Notes under the pieces: model-generated
Databases searched by the model: none
Told to the model about the DNA's origin: nothing
The model's input: the letters and a program-made list of their open reading frames with translations, nothing else
Shown: positions 1-8,096 of the stretch, one piece after another
Layout of the letters: each line of letters starts with the position of its first letter
Numbering within the stretch: the first letter of the stretch is position 1
Position numbers and translations under genes: made by a program
NCBI GenBank assembly: GCA_937927685.1
Contig: CALBSC010000010.1
Coordinates: forward strand, 21,539 to 85,538
Direction: 5' to 3'
DNA from: an uncultured Burkholderiales bacterium
GTDB lineage: Bacteria > Pseudomonadota > Gammaproteobacteria > Burkholderiales > Burkholderiaceae_C
DNA: 64,000 bases

Positions 1-1093
1 GATCCAGCACAGTCGGTGCGTACAGTGCACCCTCACGCTGGTTACCCAGCAGGAGACGCGCGCCTTGCGCCACGGCCTCATTCACCCGGGCCTCAAACAA
101 TCGCGCTGCCGCTTCGTCGATCACGGTTCCCATGTCCATGTCAGGATCCGCCGGATTGCCATGGCACCAGGCCCGGCTCTTGTTCACCAGACGCTCGACA
201 AAGTCATCTGCCACCGCGGTATGCACCAGCATGCGTTTGACGGCTGTGCACCGTTGCCCGGAATTCTTGTACGAGCCCGATACGGCGAGTTGGGCGGCTT
301 CGTCCAGGTCGGCATCATCCATGACGATCAGGGGGTCGTTCCCCCCCAACTCCAGCACCATGCGTCGATAGCCGGCGGTCCGGGCAATGTGTTTGCCGAT
401 GTTGACCCCACCGGTGAAAGTGACCAGGTCGATGTGTTCATTCGTCAGCAACTCGGTGGCGATCTCCGCCGGATCGCCTGTCACCACCTGAAACATCGGA
501 GGCGGTAAACCGGCTTCGTAAAGGATGTCTGCAAATAGCAGGGCAGACAAGGGCACTTTTTCGGATGGCTTGAGCACCACCCGGTTGTTGGTGGCTACCG
601 CCGGGACGATTTTGTGTGCCACCTGGTTCATCGGGTGATTGAAGGGCGTGATGGCTGAGATCACGCCCAACAACGGGTCGCGTTGCGTGTAGACCCGACG
701 TTGCCGGCCGTGCGGTGTGATGTCGCAAGAAAAAACCTGTCCATCGTCGTGAAGGACCGCATCAGCACCAAATAACAAAACGTCTCGCACGCGACCGGCT
801 TCATACACACTGTCTTTTTTGCACAGGCCGGATTCGAGGGTGATCAGGTCGCTGATGCGTGGCGTTTCCCGCACCACCACCTCGGCAGCACGGCGCAAGA
901 TGTCGGACCGCTCATAACGCGTCAAGGTGGGTCGATACGCGGCCGCTACCTCAAAGGCGCGCCGGACGTCGTCCACGCGGGCTTTGGGGACATGGCCGAT
1001 TCGCTCGTTGGTATAAGGGTTGTGGACACCCAGTGTGCTCGAGCGACTGACACGCTCACCATTGATGCGCATGCATTCTTCCCTCAGATTCAT
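1..1093 (-). CDS. phnY: Phosphonoacetaldehyde dehydrogenase PhnY (C-terminus beyond window edge)
   Basis: An NAD(P)-dependent aldehyde dehydrogenase expected to oxidise phosphonoacetaldehyde to phosphonoacetate, the middle step between PhnW and PhnA. Reading the minus strand shows PFNHPMNQVAHKIVPAVA, VLKPSEK, a glycine-rich FTGGVNIGK, the general-base segment LELGGNDPLIVMDDADLD and the catalytic cysteine segment NSGQRCTAVKR. These are the wording typical of the phosphonoacetaldehyde branch of the family. The gene runs off base 1, so about 360 residues are visible of a usual 480 or so. The ATG at 1093 overlaps the stop of the GntR gene as ATGA, implying coupled translation. A second in-frame ATG at 1072 has GAGGGAAG upstream and is a possible alternative start. 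It is divergent from phnC and shares the 1.8-kb intergenic control region through the regulator gene. Confidence 0.9.
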   Translation of the reverse strand, partial: MNLREECMRINGERVSRSSTLGVHNPYTNERIGHVPKARVDDVRRAFEVAAAYRPTLTRYERSDILRRAAEVVVRETPRISDLITLESGLCKKDSVYEAGRVRDVLLFGADAVLHDDGQVFSCDITPHGRQRRVYTQRDPLLGVISAITPFNHPMNQVAHKIVPAVATNNRVVLKPSEKVPLSALLFADILYEAGLPPPMFQVVTGDPAEIATELLTNEHIDLVTFTGGVNIGKHIARTAGYRRMVLELGGNDPLIVMDDADLDEAAQLAVSGSYKNSGQRCTAVKRMLVHTAVADDFVERLVNKSRAWCHGNPADPDMDMGTVIDEAAARLFEARVNEAVAQGARLLLGNQREGALYAPTVLD

Positions 1094-1785
1094 GTCAACC
1101 TCACCGTTTCATTTCCCAATAACAGTTGCAGCCGCTGTCGACTGACTTCAAGATGTCGATGCAGAATCAACCAGGCCTGACCCCGGTCACCCGCGACCAA
1201 GGCCTCGTACAAGGCACGATGATCAGCCGCTGATTGCCGCAGACTCTGGGTGTTGCGTGATGTCGCATGGGCCTGGTGGCGAAACAGCGACAACTCATTG
1301 ACCAGGCGTTGGTAGGTCTCGAGCAAAGTGGCGTTACCCGTCAGGCGTGCCAGCGATTCGTGGAACTCCAGGTTCAGGGCGTGACAGCCCGCGACATCGG
1401 ACTGCTCTGCGCGGGCTTCTGACTCGGTTAACAGGGCGGACAAGGGCGAGTGCTGTACGCGGGAGGGACTCCCGGCCAACTTCTCCACGATCAGGTGTTC
1501 CAGTGCCAAGCGCACCTCAAAGATGGCATCGGCTTCGTCTGGCGAGATGGCGCGAACGAAAACCCCGCGGTTTTTCTCGACCCGAACCAGACCTTTCTCA
1601 GCCAGGGAACGAAACGCTTCGCGTATGGGCCCCCTGGAGACGCCCAGTTGTTCAGCCAGCGCGTTTTCACGCAAAGCGTCCCCAGGCATCAAGCGACCGT
1701 CACGGATCATGTGCTCCAGCTCTTCGAGCACCAAGGTGGGTAATGACTGCTTTTTCAGCAAATCAAGCGTCGCTGCGAATGTCAT
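1090..1785 (-). CDS. GntR-family (FadR/FCD type) transcriptional regulator of the phosphonate block
   Basis: A 231-residue DNA-binding regulator. Residues about 10-75 form the winged helix-turn-helix (LPTLVLEELEHMIRDG, LAEQLGVSRGPIREAFRSL, GLVRVEKNRGVFV). Residues about 85-220 form an all-helical FCD ligand domain with the usual acidic and histidine positions (ALNLEFHESLARLTGN, DHRALYEALVAGD). It lies directly upstream of phnY on the same strand with a 4-bp ATGA overlap and is divergent from phnC. By position it should control both arms in response to a phosphonate or pathway intermediate. The ligand cannot be read from the sequence. Family membership is firm; the target assignment is inferred from context. 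Confidence 0.9.
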   Translation of the reverse strand: MTFAATLDLLKKQSLPTLVLEELEHMIRDGRLMPGDALRENALAEQLGVSRGPIREAFRSLAEKGLVRVEKNRGVFVRAISPDEADAIFEVRLALEHLIVEKLAGSPSRVQHSPLSALLTESEARAEQSDVAGCHALNLEFHESLARLTGNATLLETYQRLVNELSLFRHQAHATSRNTQSLRQSAADHRALYEALVAGDRGQAWLILHRHLEVSRQRLQLLLGNETVRLT

Positions 1786-1835
1786 GCGTTTGTCATTTTG
1801 AGAGCCGGATCAGTCAGCAGGAAAGAAATCGTAGA

Positions 1836-1845
1836 TTGTCAACAA
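1836..1845. promoter_or_regulatory. Candidate GntR operator between the regulator and phnC
   Basis: The 120-bp divergent intergenic region contains TTGTCAACAA, an inverted repeat TTGT-N2-ACAA. FadR-type GntR proteins usually bind short palindromes of the form TNGT-Nx-ACNA, so this is the best operator candidate. It sits about 60 bp before the phnC start and 50 bp before the gntR start. No convincing -35/-10 pair was seen for either gene. A ten-base match can occur by chance. Confidence 0.3.
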
Positions 1846-1905
1846 CCTGCCACATTTGGACTTTAGGCTTGCGGTATTGCAATGAGATGACAGTGGAGCT
1901 GTGTT

Positions 1906-2736
1906 GTGCCCGATGCCGTTGTGACCCGCCACCTGACCAAACAATTCGCCAACTGCCTGGCCCTGGATGATGTGTCCTTGCGCGTCGCCGAGGGGGAGAT
2001 GGTCGCCTTGTTGGGGGCTTCCGGTTCCGGCAAATCCACGTTACTGCGACATTTGCCCGGGTTTGTCACGGGCACGAGCGGTGAGGTCGAGGTGCTCGGA
2101 CACACCATTCAGCAGAATGGCCGACTCACGCCATCGATTCGGCAAGTCCGTCGACAGATCGGTTTTGTGTTTCAGCAATTCAACCTGATCCAGCGCCTGC
2201 CGGTCATCACCAACGTTCTCATTGGACAGTTGCCACAAACCGCCTGGTGGCGCAGCCTGCTGATGCGATTTTCCATGTCTCAGCGGCAGCAGGCTCTGGA
2301 AGCCCTGATTTCGGTGGGCATGGAGCAAACCACCTGGCAGCGCGCGTCCACGCTGTCTGGGGGTCAGCAGCAACGCGCGGCGCTGGCTCGATGTCTGGTC
2401 CAGGGGGCACGACTCGTCCTGGCCGATGAGCCCATTGCCTCGCTGGATCCCGAATCATCTCGCAAGGTGATGGAATTGTTCGTGATGATGAATCGTCAGC
2501 ACAACTGCACCGTGCTGGTCTCTTTGCATCAGGTGGAATTCGCCATTCGCTACTTCCCGCGCACGATTGCCTTGAACGCCGGTCGAGTGGTGTACGACGG
2601 CCCCTCGTCAGAACTCACCCCTGGATTGCTGGCCGAGCTGTATGGCAGCGAAGCCCATGAATTGTTCAGCCCTGCCTGTATCTCCCCCCAGGAGACGACC
2701 GCTTCTGGTCGTCCTGCTTCCCTTTCATTTGTGTAA
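1906..2736 (+). CDS. phnC: Phosphonate ABC transporter ATP-binding protein PhnC
   Basis: Cytoplasmic ATPase that powers phosphonate import with PhnD and PhnE. Walker A GASGSGKST lies at residues 37-45, the Q-loop follows in FVFQQFNLIQRLPV, then the ABC signature LSGGQQQRAALAR, Walker B LVLADEPIASLD and an H-loop in VSLHQVEFAIRYFPR. NLI-type Q-loop and late-branch wording fit PhnC rather than a general amino-acid ATPase. The start is a GTG at 1906, preceded by GGAG at 1895-1898. At 276 residues it is normal for the family. It opens the plus-strand operon; phnD follows after 28 bp. Confidence 0.92.
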   Translation: MPDAVVTRHLTKQFANCLALDDVSLRVAEGEMVALLGASGSGKSTLLRHLPGFVTGTSGEVEVLGHTIQQNGRLTPSIRQVRRQIGFVFQQFNLIQRLPVITNVLIGQLPQTAWWRSLLMRFSMSQRQQALEALISVGMEQTTWQRASTLSGGQQQRAALARCLVQGARLVLADEPIASLDPESSRKVMELFVMMNRQHNCTVLVSLHQVEFAIRYFPRTIALNAGRVVYDGPSSELTPGLLAELYGSEAHELFSPACISPQETTASGRPASLSFV

Positions 2737-2764
2737 CCCCGTGATCAATCTGGAGAAATTATTC

Positions 2765-3736
2765 ATGTTCAAACATATCAAGACTGTTCTGGCCACTGCG
2801 GCGCTGGTCACGGCCAGCCTGTCCAGCGCCAACGACCTCAAGGAACTCAATTTCGGCATCATTGCGACCGAGAAGGCGGGCGCCCTGAAGCAGATGTGGG
2901 AGCCGTTCCTGAGCGACATGTCCAAGGCGGTGGGCGTCAAGGTTCAGGGCTTTTACGCCACCGACTATGCCGGCATCATCGAGGGCCAGCGGTTCAACAA
3001 GGTGCACATTGCCTGGTACGGAAACAAGGCGGCGATTGATGCGGTGGACCGGGCCAATGGTGAAGTGTTCGCCCAGTTTGTCGACCTGGACGGTACGCCG
3101 GGCTATTACTCCTACCTGATTGCCCATAAGGACTCCAGCATCAAAACGCTGGACCAGGTGCTCAAGAACGGCAAAGACTATTCATTCGGTATTGGCGACC
3201 CGTCTTCCACATCGGGCACGCTGGTGCCCACCTATTACGTGTTCACGATGAACAACCTGGACCCCAAGACCCACTTCAAGGTCATGCGATCGTCCAATCA
3301 CGAGGGCAACTTCCTGGCGGTCCTGAACAAACAAGTCGATGTGGCCACCAGCAACAGCGAAATGACGCAAAAAATGAAGGAGAAGTCGCCTGAGAAGCTG
3401 GATCAAATCCGCATTCTCTGGACTTCTCCGCTGATTCCGCGTGACCCGCTGGTCTGGCGCAAGGACTTACCCGCCGACCTCAAGAAAAAAGTACAGGACT
3501 TTGTGACTGGCTACGGCAAGGATGACCGCGAAAAAGAGATCCTCAAGAACATGTACCGCCTGGCGGGCTTCAAGGCCTCCACCAATGCACAGTTGCTGCC
3601 CATCCGACAGCTCGAACTGTTCAAGGACCGCAAGAAGTTTGAGAACGACGAGAACATGGCTGCCGCCGACAAAAAGGCCATGCTGGCCGATATCGACGCC
3701 AAGCTGGAGGCGTTGGCCAAACAGATGCCCCGATAA
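2765..3736 (+). CDS. phnD: Phosphonate ABC transporter periplasmic binding protein PhnD
   Basis: Periplasmic receptor of the phosphonate importer, 323 residues. A signal peptide covers about residues 1-21 (MFKHIKTVLATAALVTASLS then SAN). The mature protein shows the PhnD pattern: LNFGIIATEKAGALKQMWEPFL, YGNKAAIDAVDRANGEVFAQ, the phosphonate-pocket segment FGIGDPSSTSGTLVPTYY, and ILWTSPLIPRDPLVWRKDLP near the C-terminal half. The ATG at 2765 was preferred over upstream in-frame starts because it begins the signal peptide and has GGAG seven bases before. It lies between phnC and phnE. PhnD proteins often favour 2-aminoethylphosphonate, which would fit the enzymes encoded downstream; specificity here is inferred. 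Confidence 0.93.
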   Translation: MFKHIKTVLATAALVTASLSSANDLKELNFGIIATEKAGALKQMWEPFLSDMSKAVGVKVQGFYATDYAGIIEGQRFNKVHIAWYGNKAAIDAVDRANGEVFAQFVDLDGTPGYYSYLIAHKDSSIKTLDQVLKNGKDYSFGIGDPSSTSGTLVPTYYVFTMNNLDPKTHFKVMRSSNHEGNFLAVLNKQVDVATSNSEMTQKMKEKSPEKLDQIRILWTSPLIPRDPLVWRKDLPADLKKKVQDFVTGYGKDDREKEILKNMYRLAGFKASTNAQLLPIRQLELFKDRKKFENDENMAAADKKAMLADIDAKLEALAKQMPR

Positions 3737-3760
3737 GCCGAGTTTGCGCTCAGATCCGCC

Positions 3761-4558
3761 ATGATTCCACAGCCCGCCTTGAAAGACGTGACCCTGGTGC
3801 CACCGCGCACCAGCCTGGGTACCCAACTGACCTGGGGTGTCCTGCTGATGCTCCTGATCTGGTCATGGCAGGGGGCGGACATGCGTCCGATGGACTTGTG
3901 GCGGGACTCGGCCAACATGGCCGTTTTCAGCCAGGAATTCTTTCCGCCTAATTTTCACGACTGGCGGGTCTACCTGACCGAGATGGTGATCACGGTTCAT
4001 ATCGCCATCTGGGGCACGGTGCTGGCCATAGTGTGTGCCATCCCACTCGGACTGCTCAGTGCGGAAAACATTGCCCCCGCGTGGCTTGTCCATCCCATCC
4101 GTCGTTTGATGGACGCGTGTCGCGCCATCAACGAAATGGTGTTTGCCATGCTGTTTATCGTCGCGGTGGGACTCGGCCCTTTTGCGGGTGTGTTGGCCTT
4201 GTGGGTTCACACCACAGGCGTGCTGGCGAAGTTGTTCGCGGAAGCCGTCGAGGCCATTGACCCGCGTCCGGTGGAGGGCGTTCGCGCCACGGGCGCCAAT
4301 CCGTTGGAGGAGGTGCTCTACGGGGTGATTCCGCAAGTGTTGCCGTTATGGATTTCGTTTTCGTTGTACCGGTTTGAATCGAATGTCCGCTCGGCTTCCG
4401 TGGTGGGCATGGTCGGTGCAGGCGGCATTGGCGTGGTGCTGCATGAATCAATCCGCGGCTTTGATTACGCCGAAACCTCGGCCATCCTCCTCATCATCAT
4501 CGTTTGTGTCACGCTCATCGATCTGTTGTCGGCCTGGGTCCGACGCTGGTCCATCTAA
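3761..4558 (+). CDS. phnE: Phosphonate ABC transporter permease PhnE
   Basis: Inner-membrane permease of the phosphonate importer, 265 residues with about six hydrophobic segments. It starts with one helix (LTWGVLLMLLIWSWQG), a periplasmic stretch, and then the transport core. The EAA-type cytoplasmic loop that contacts PhnC is visible as VEGVRATGANPLEEVLYGVIPQ, followed by SNVRSASVVGMVGAGGIGVVL. Only one permease gene is present; some species have two (phnE1, phnE2), so this one presumably works as a homodimer. It begins 24 bp after phnD and ends 9 bp before phnA. Confidence 0.93.
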   Translation: MIPQPALKDVTLVPPRTSLGTQLTWGVLLMLLIWSWQGADMRPMDLWRDSANMAVFSQEFFPPNFHDWRVYLTEMVITVHIAIWGTVLAIVCAIPLGLLSAENIAPAWLVHPIRRLMDACRAINEMVFAMLFIVAVGLGPFAGVLALWVHTTGVLAKLFAEAVEAIDPRPVEGVRATGANPLEEVLYGVIPQVLPLWISFSLYRFESNVRSASVVGMVGAGGIGVVLHESIRGFDYAETSAILLIIIVCVTLIDLLSAWVRRWSI

Positions 4559-4567
4559 CGCATCACC

Positions 4568-5824
4568 ATGAAATCTGTTGAACTCAATGGCGTCCACTAC
4601 CGCTGGCCGCAACGTCCCGTCGTCGTTGTCTGTATTGATGGGGGCGACCCGGCCTACCTGGAGCGAGGCCTGCGCGACGGCATCATCCCCAATATGGCGC
4701 GCTTCATGCGCGAGGGCTTTACGGCGGTTGCCGATGGCACGGTGCCCAGTTTCACTTGCCCCAACAACATGTCCCTGATCACGGGTGCGCCTGCCTCAGT
4801 GCACGGCATCTCGGGAAATTTCTATCTCAATGAGGCTGGCGAGGCCGTGGTCATGACCGGGCCTGAATTGCTGCGCAGCCGAACCCTGCTGAGTGTGTTT
4901 GCGGACGCTGGTGCACGCGTCGTCTCCATCACGGCCAAGGACAAATTGCGGCAACAACTGGGCAAGGGTCTGGACCTGACCCAGGGACACATCAGCCTTT
5001 CGGCCGAATTTGCGCACCGCTGTACGCTGGCTGACAACGGCATTGAGAACGTCCTGGCGCTGGTGGGCATGCCACAACCCGACATGTACTCCATGGACCT
5101 GTCCTTGTTCGTGCTGGAAGCCGGCATCAAACTCCTGGAACGGGACAAGCCTGATCTCATGTTTCTTTCGCTCACGGATTACATCCAGCACAAGCATGCT
5201 CCGGGCGACCCGGTGGCCAACACGTTCTATCAGCGGCTGGATCACGCTTTCGGACGTCTGGCCGAACTGGGTGCCATCCTGGCACTGACCGCGGATCACG
5301 GCATGAATGACAAGTCCAGAAAGGACGGCAGCCCCAACGTGATCTTCCTGCAGGACGTCCTGGATCAGCGATTGGGTGAGGGCAGTACGGTGGTGATTTG
5401 TCCCATCACCGATGCCTTTGTGCGTCATCACGGTGCGTTGGGCGGGTTCGTGCGGGTGTGGAGCCGAGATAGCCGCGTCACCCCGGCAGCCATCATCGAT
5501 GTGATCCGGGATGTGCCGGGCATTGCCCTTGCGCTCACGCGTGAAGAGGCCTGTCGTCAATTCGATTTGCCTGCTGACCGGGAAGGGGATGTGGCCGTGG
5601 TGGGCGATGCCGGCACGGTGATTGGGGCCCGTGAGCGCGATCACGACCTGTCTAATTTGCAGGACGCCCGGTTGCGAAGCCACGGGGCAGTCACCGAATC
5701 GCGGGTGCCTTTCATCCTCAATTGCCCGCTCAACGAGGATTACCGCCTGCGTGCCGAGAGCCTGCCCCTCAAAAGTCATCACATTTTCGATTTTGCGATC
5801 AATGGGACCGAGGTGCCGGTATGA
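4568..5824 (+). CDS. phnA: Phosphonoacetate hydrolase PhnA
   Basis: Zinc hydrolase of the alkaline-phosphatase superfamily that splits the C-P bond of phosphonoacetate to give acetate and phosphate. The 418-residue protein carries the expected ligands and nucleophile: D24 (VCIDGGDP), nucleophile T63 (VPSFTCPNNMSLITG), D204 and H208 (LTDYIQHKH), D243-H244 (TADHGMNDK) and H372 (LRSHGAVTESRVPF). Length and motifs match characterised phosphonoacetate hydrolases. The name phnA is also used for an unrelated zinc-ribbon protein in enterobacteria; this is not that one. Its stop overlaps the next start by ATGA at 5821-5824. Confidence 0.93.
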   Translation: MKSVELNGVHYRWPQRPVVVVCIDGGDPAYLERGLRDGIIPNMARFMREGFTAVADGTVPSFTCPNNMSLITGAPASVHGISGNFYLNEAGEAVVMTGPELLRSRTLLSVFADAGARVVSITAKDKLRQQLGKGLDLTQGHISLSAEFAHRCTLADNGIENVLALVGMPQPDMYSMDLSLFVLEAGIKLLERDKPDLMFLSLTDYIQHKHAPGDPVANTFYQRLDHAFGRLAELGAILALTADHGMNDKSRKDGSPNVIFLQDVLDQRLGEGSTVVICPITDAFVRHHGALGGFVRVWSRDSRVTPAAIIDVIRDVPGIALALTREEACRQFDLPADREGDVAVVGDAGTVIGARERDHDLSNLQDARLRSHGAVTESRVPFILNCPLNEDYRLRAESLPLKSHHIFDFAINGTEVPV

Positions 5825-6918
5825 CACTCCCCGCCACCGGTCTGGTGGCCACCTACGATGCACCCCGCGCTCCGTTTCAGGTGCAGGCTTTTCCGCTGCG
5901 TGAGCCCCAGCCGGGGGAAGTGCTGGTTCGGGTGAGCATGTCCACCATTTGCCGGTCGGATATCCATTCCTATGAAGGGCATCGGCCCAATCCTTGCCCG
6001 GGCGTACTGGGTCATGAAATCGTGGGCTGCATCGCGGCGCTGGGCGCAGGCGTCGAGCAGGACATGCGGGGTGACCCGCTTCGTGTGGGCGATCGCATCA
6101 CCTGGAGTGAATATTTCATCCCGGGCGCCAACTACTTTGCCGATGTGTTGGATCTGCCGCAAAAGTCTCCTGGTGTGGAGAAATATGGCCACCTGGCCGC
6201 GACCACGCCACCTCACCACCATGGTGGGTTTGCGCAATATTGCTACATCCTGCCCCGGTCATGGATTTTGAAGTTGCCCAGCAGTTTGAGCGATGAAGAG
6301 GCCGCCCCCCTCAACTGTGGCGTGGCCACCATGGTGGCTGTCACCGAGGCAGCCGGGATTCAGATGGGCGACACCGTGGTGATCCAGGGCTTGGGCTTAC
6401 TCGGTCTGTATGGGGCAGCCTTGGCCAAGTCGCGCGGTGCGCGCCGGGTCATTGGCCTGGATGTGCATGCCGGACGGCGTCAGCAATCGCTGCAATTTGG
6501 TGTCGATCAGGCCCTCGACCCGACCGCTGACAAGACTTCACTGGTCCAGCAGATCCAGGCGCAATGTCCTCCCCACGGTCCGGACGTTGTGCTGGAAGTG
6601 TGTGGGGTGCCAGACGTGATACCCCTGGGTCTGGCGTTGTTGCGCACGGGCGGCACTTACGTGATTGGCGGCATGGTCAGCCCGAACGCCCACGTGACGC
6701 TCGATGCCAATCTGATTCTGAAAAAAATGATCACGTTGCGAGGCGTGCACAACTACCATCCCCGCCACCTGGTGCAGGCGCTCGACTTTGCCGTGTCCCA
6801 TCAGCAACACTACCCGTTCAAGCATCTGGTCGATGGCCGTTATACCCTGGCGCAAGTTGATCAGGCCATGCACGACGCCGCCACGCAACGCGTGCTGCGA
6901 GCCGCCATCCTGCCCTGA
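5821..6918 (+). CDS. Phosphonate-operon zinc alcohol dehydrogenase (HpnZ-type)
   Basis: A 365-residue medium-chain zinc-dependent dehydrogenase. Visible are the catalytic-zinc region CRSDIHSYEGHRPNPCPGVLGHEIVG, a polar GDRITWSEYFIPGANYFAD stretch in place of the four-cysteine structural zinc site of classical members, and the nucleotide-binding GLGLLGLYGAALAKSRGA. Proteins of this subgroup are repeatedly found in phosphonate catabolic operons, but their substrate is not settled. A reduced or hydroxylated phosphonate (for example 2-hydroxyethylphosphonate feeding phosphonoacetaldehyde to PhnY) is a reasonable guess. Start chosen at 5821 because it makes an ATGA overlap with phnA; an upstream ATG at 5722 lies inside phnA. 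Confidence 0.85.
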   Translation: MTLPATGLVATYDAPRAPFQVQAFPLREPQPGEVLVRVSMSTICRSDIHSYEGHRPNPCPGVLGHEIVGCIAALGAGVEQDMRGDPLRVGDRITWSEYFIPGANYFADVLDLPQKSPGVEKYGHLAATTPPHHHGGFAQYCYILPRSWILKLPSSLSDEEAAPLNCGVATMVAVTEAAGIQMGDTVVIQGLGLLGLYGAALAKSRGARRVIGLDVHAGRRQQSLQFGVDQALDPTADKTSLVQQIQAQCPPHGPDVVLEVCGVPDVIPLGLALLRTGGTYVIGGMVSPNAHVTLDANLILKKMITLRGVHNYHPRHLVQALDFAVSHQQHYPFKHLVDGRYTLAQVDQAMHDAATQRVLRAAILP

Positions 6919-6933
6919 CACGGAGTCCATGCC

Positions 6934-8034
6934 TTGACCACGCCCGTCCTGCTCACCCCTGGCCCCCTCACCACCAGTCTGCAGACCAAACAGGCCATGC
7001 TGACCGATTGGGGGTCCTGGGACACGGCTTTCAACCAACTCACCGCATCGGTGTGCTCAGACATCGTTGACATCGTCAACGGCGCTTCCTCCCATGTGTG
7101 TGTGCCCTTGCAGGGCAGTGGGACTTTTGCGGTCGAAGCAACCCTGGGTACCATGGTGCCGCCCCACGGTAAAGTGCTGGTTCCCAACAACGGGGCCTAT
7201 TGCCAACGCATCGCCCGCATCTTGCGGTATCTGGGTCGTGGGGTCATCCTGCTGGATCACCGCGACGATGAGCCAGCGGATCCGGCGCGCATCGATGCAG
7301 CCTTGAGCGCTGATCCCACCATCACCCACGTGGCTCAGGTGCATTGCGAGACCGGTACCGGCCTATTGAATCCCCTGCACGACATTGCCCGCGTGGTGCA
7401 CCGTCATCGACGCCGTCTGATGGTGGATGCGATGAGTTCATTGGGGGCGGTGCCCATCGATCTGGCGACCACGCCCATCGATGCGGTGATTGCGGCTTCA
7501 GGCAAGTGCCTGGAAGGTGTGCCCGGCATGGGATTCATCGTGGTACGGCGTGACCTCATCGAGTCATCGCCGGGCCACAGCCACTCGCTCGCCCTGGACC
7601 TGCATGACCAATGGATGTACATGCAGAAAACCGGCCAATGGCGCTTCACCCCACCGACCCATGTGGTGGCCGCCCTGCGTGTGGCGCTGGATCAATTCCT
7701 GGCTGAAGGAGGTGCGGCTGGCCGGGGCGCACGCTACCGCGCCAACTGCCATGCGCTCACGCAAGGCATGCGGGCCCTGGGCTTTCGGCCCTTGCTGCCG
7801 GATGACACGCAATCCCCCATCATCGTGACTTTTCACGCACCGCAACATCCCGCCTATCGCTTTGAGGCGCTCTATCGGGGCGTACGCGAGAAGGGTTTCA
7901 TCCTCTATCCGGGCAAGCTGACTCAGATCGACACATTCCGTGTGGGGTGCATTGGCGCCATAGACCCTGAGGTGATCAGGCAGGCCGTGAACGCCATTGC
8001 ACGCACCATGCATGAACTGGGGCTTCACCCTTGA
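6934..8034 (+). CDS. phnW: 2-Aminoethylphosphonate--pyruvate transaminase PhnW
   Basis: PLP-dependent class V aminotransferase that converts 2-aminoethylphosphonate and pyruvate to phosphonoacetaldehyde and alanine. The 366-residue protein begins LLTPGPLTTSLQTKQAML, has LQGSGTFAVEATLG, D165 (LMVDAMSSLGA) that contacts the PLP ring nitrogen, and the Schiff-base lysine K191 in AASGKCLEGVPGMGF. The start is TTG at 6934 with CGGAG at 6921-6925. The only nearby ATG (6929) runs into a stop after two codons, so the TTG call is secure. It provides the substrate for PhnY. Confidence 0.95.
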   Translation: MTTPVLLTPGPLTTSLQTKQAMLTDWGSWDTAFNQLTASVCSDIVDIVNGASSHVCVPLQGSGTFAVEATLGTMVPPHGKVLVPNNGAYCQRIARILRYLGRGVILLDHRDDEPADPARIDAALSADPTITHVAQVHCETGTGLLNPLHDIARVVHRHRRRLMVDAMSSLGAVPIDLATTPIDAVIAASGKCLEGVPGMGFIVVRRDLIESSPGHSHSLALDLHDQWMYMQKTGQWRFTPPTHVVAALRVALDQFLAEGGAAGRGARYRANCHALTQGMRALGFRPLLPDDTQSPIIVTFHAPQHPAYRFEALYRGVREKGFILYPGKLTQIDTFRVGCIGAIDPEVIRQAVNAIARTMHELGLHP

Positions 8035-8040
8035 ACGCCG

Positions 8041-8082
8041 CCCCCCCCCCGATTGACCTTGTCCTTGACCTTGATCTTGACC
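8041..8082. repeat. Ten-C tract followed by five TTGACC-like hexamers
   Basis: Bases 8041-8050 are ten consecutive C residues. Bases 8053-8082 are five tandem hexamers: TTGACC, TTGTCC, TTGACC, TTGATC, TTGACC. The tract lies between the phnW stop and the HD oxygenase start. If translation of the oxygenase began at the TTG at 8031, the tract would be coding (Pro-rich then Asp-Leu repeats) and length changes in the C run would shift frame. Confidence 0.85.
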
Positions 8083-8096
8083 TCTGGCCTGTCACC

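Noticed and set aside
4568..5824. Enterobacterial PhnA (zinc-ribbon protein) as the identity of this gene
   Set aside because: The protein has alkaline-phosphatase-superfamily ligands and 418 residues, fitting phosphonoacetate hydrolase, not the small zinc-ribbon protein.
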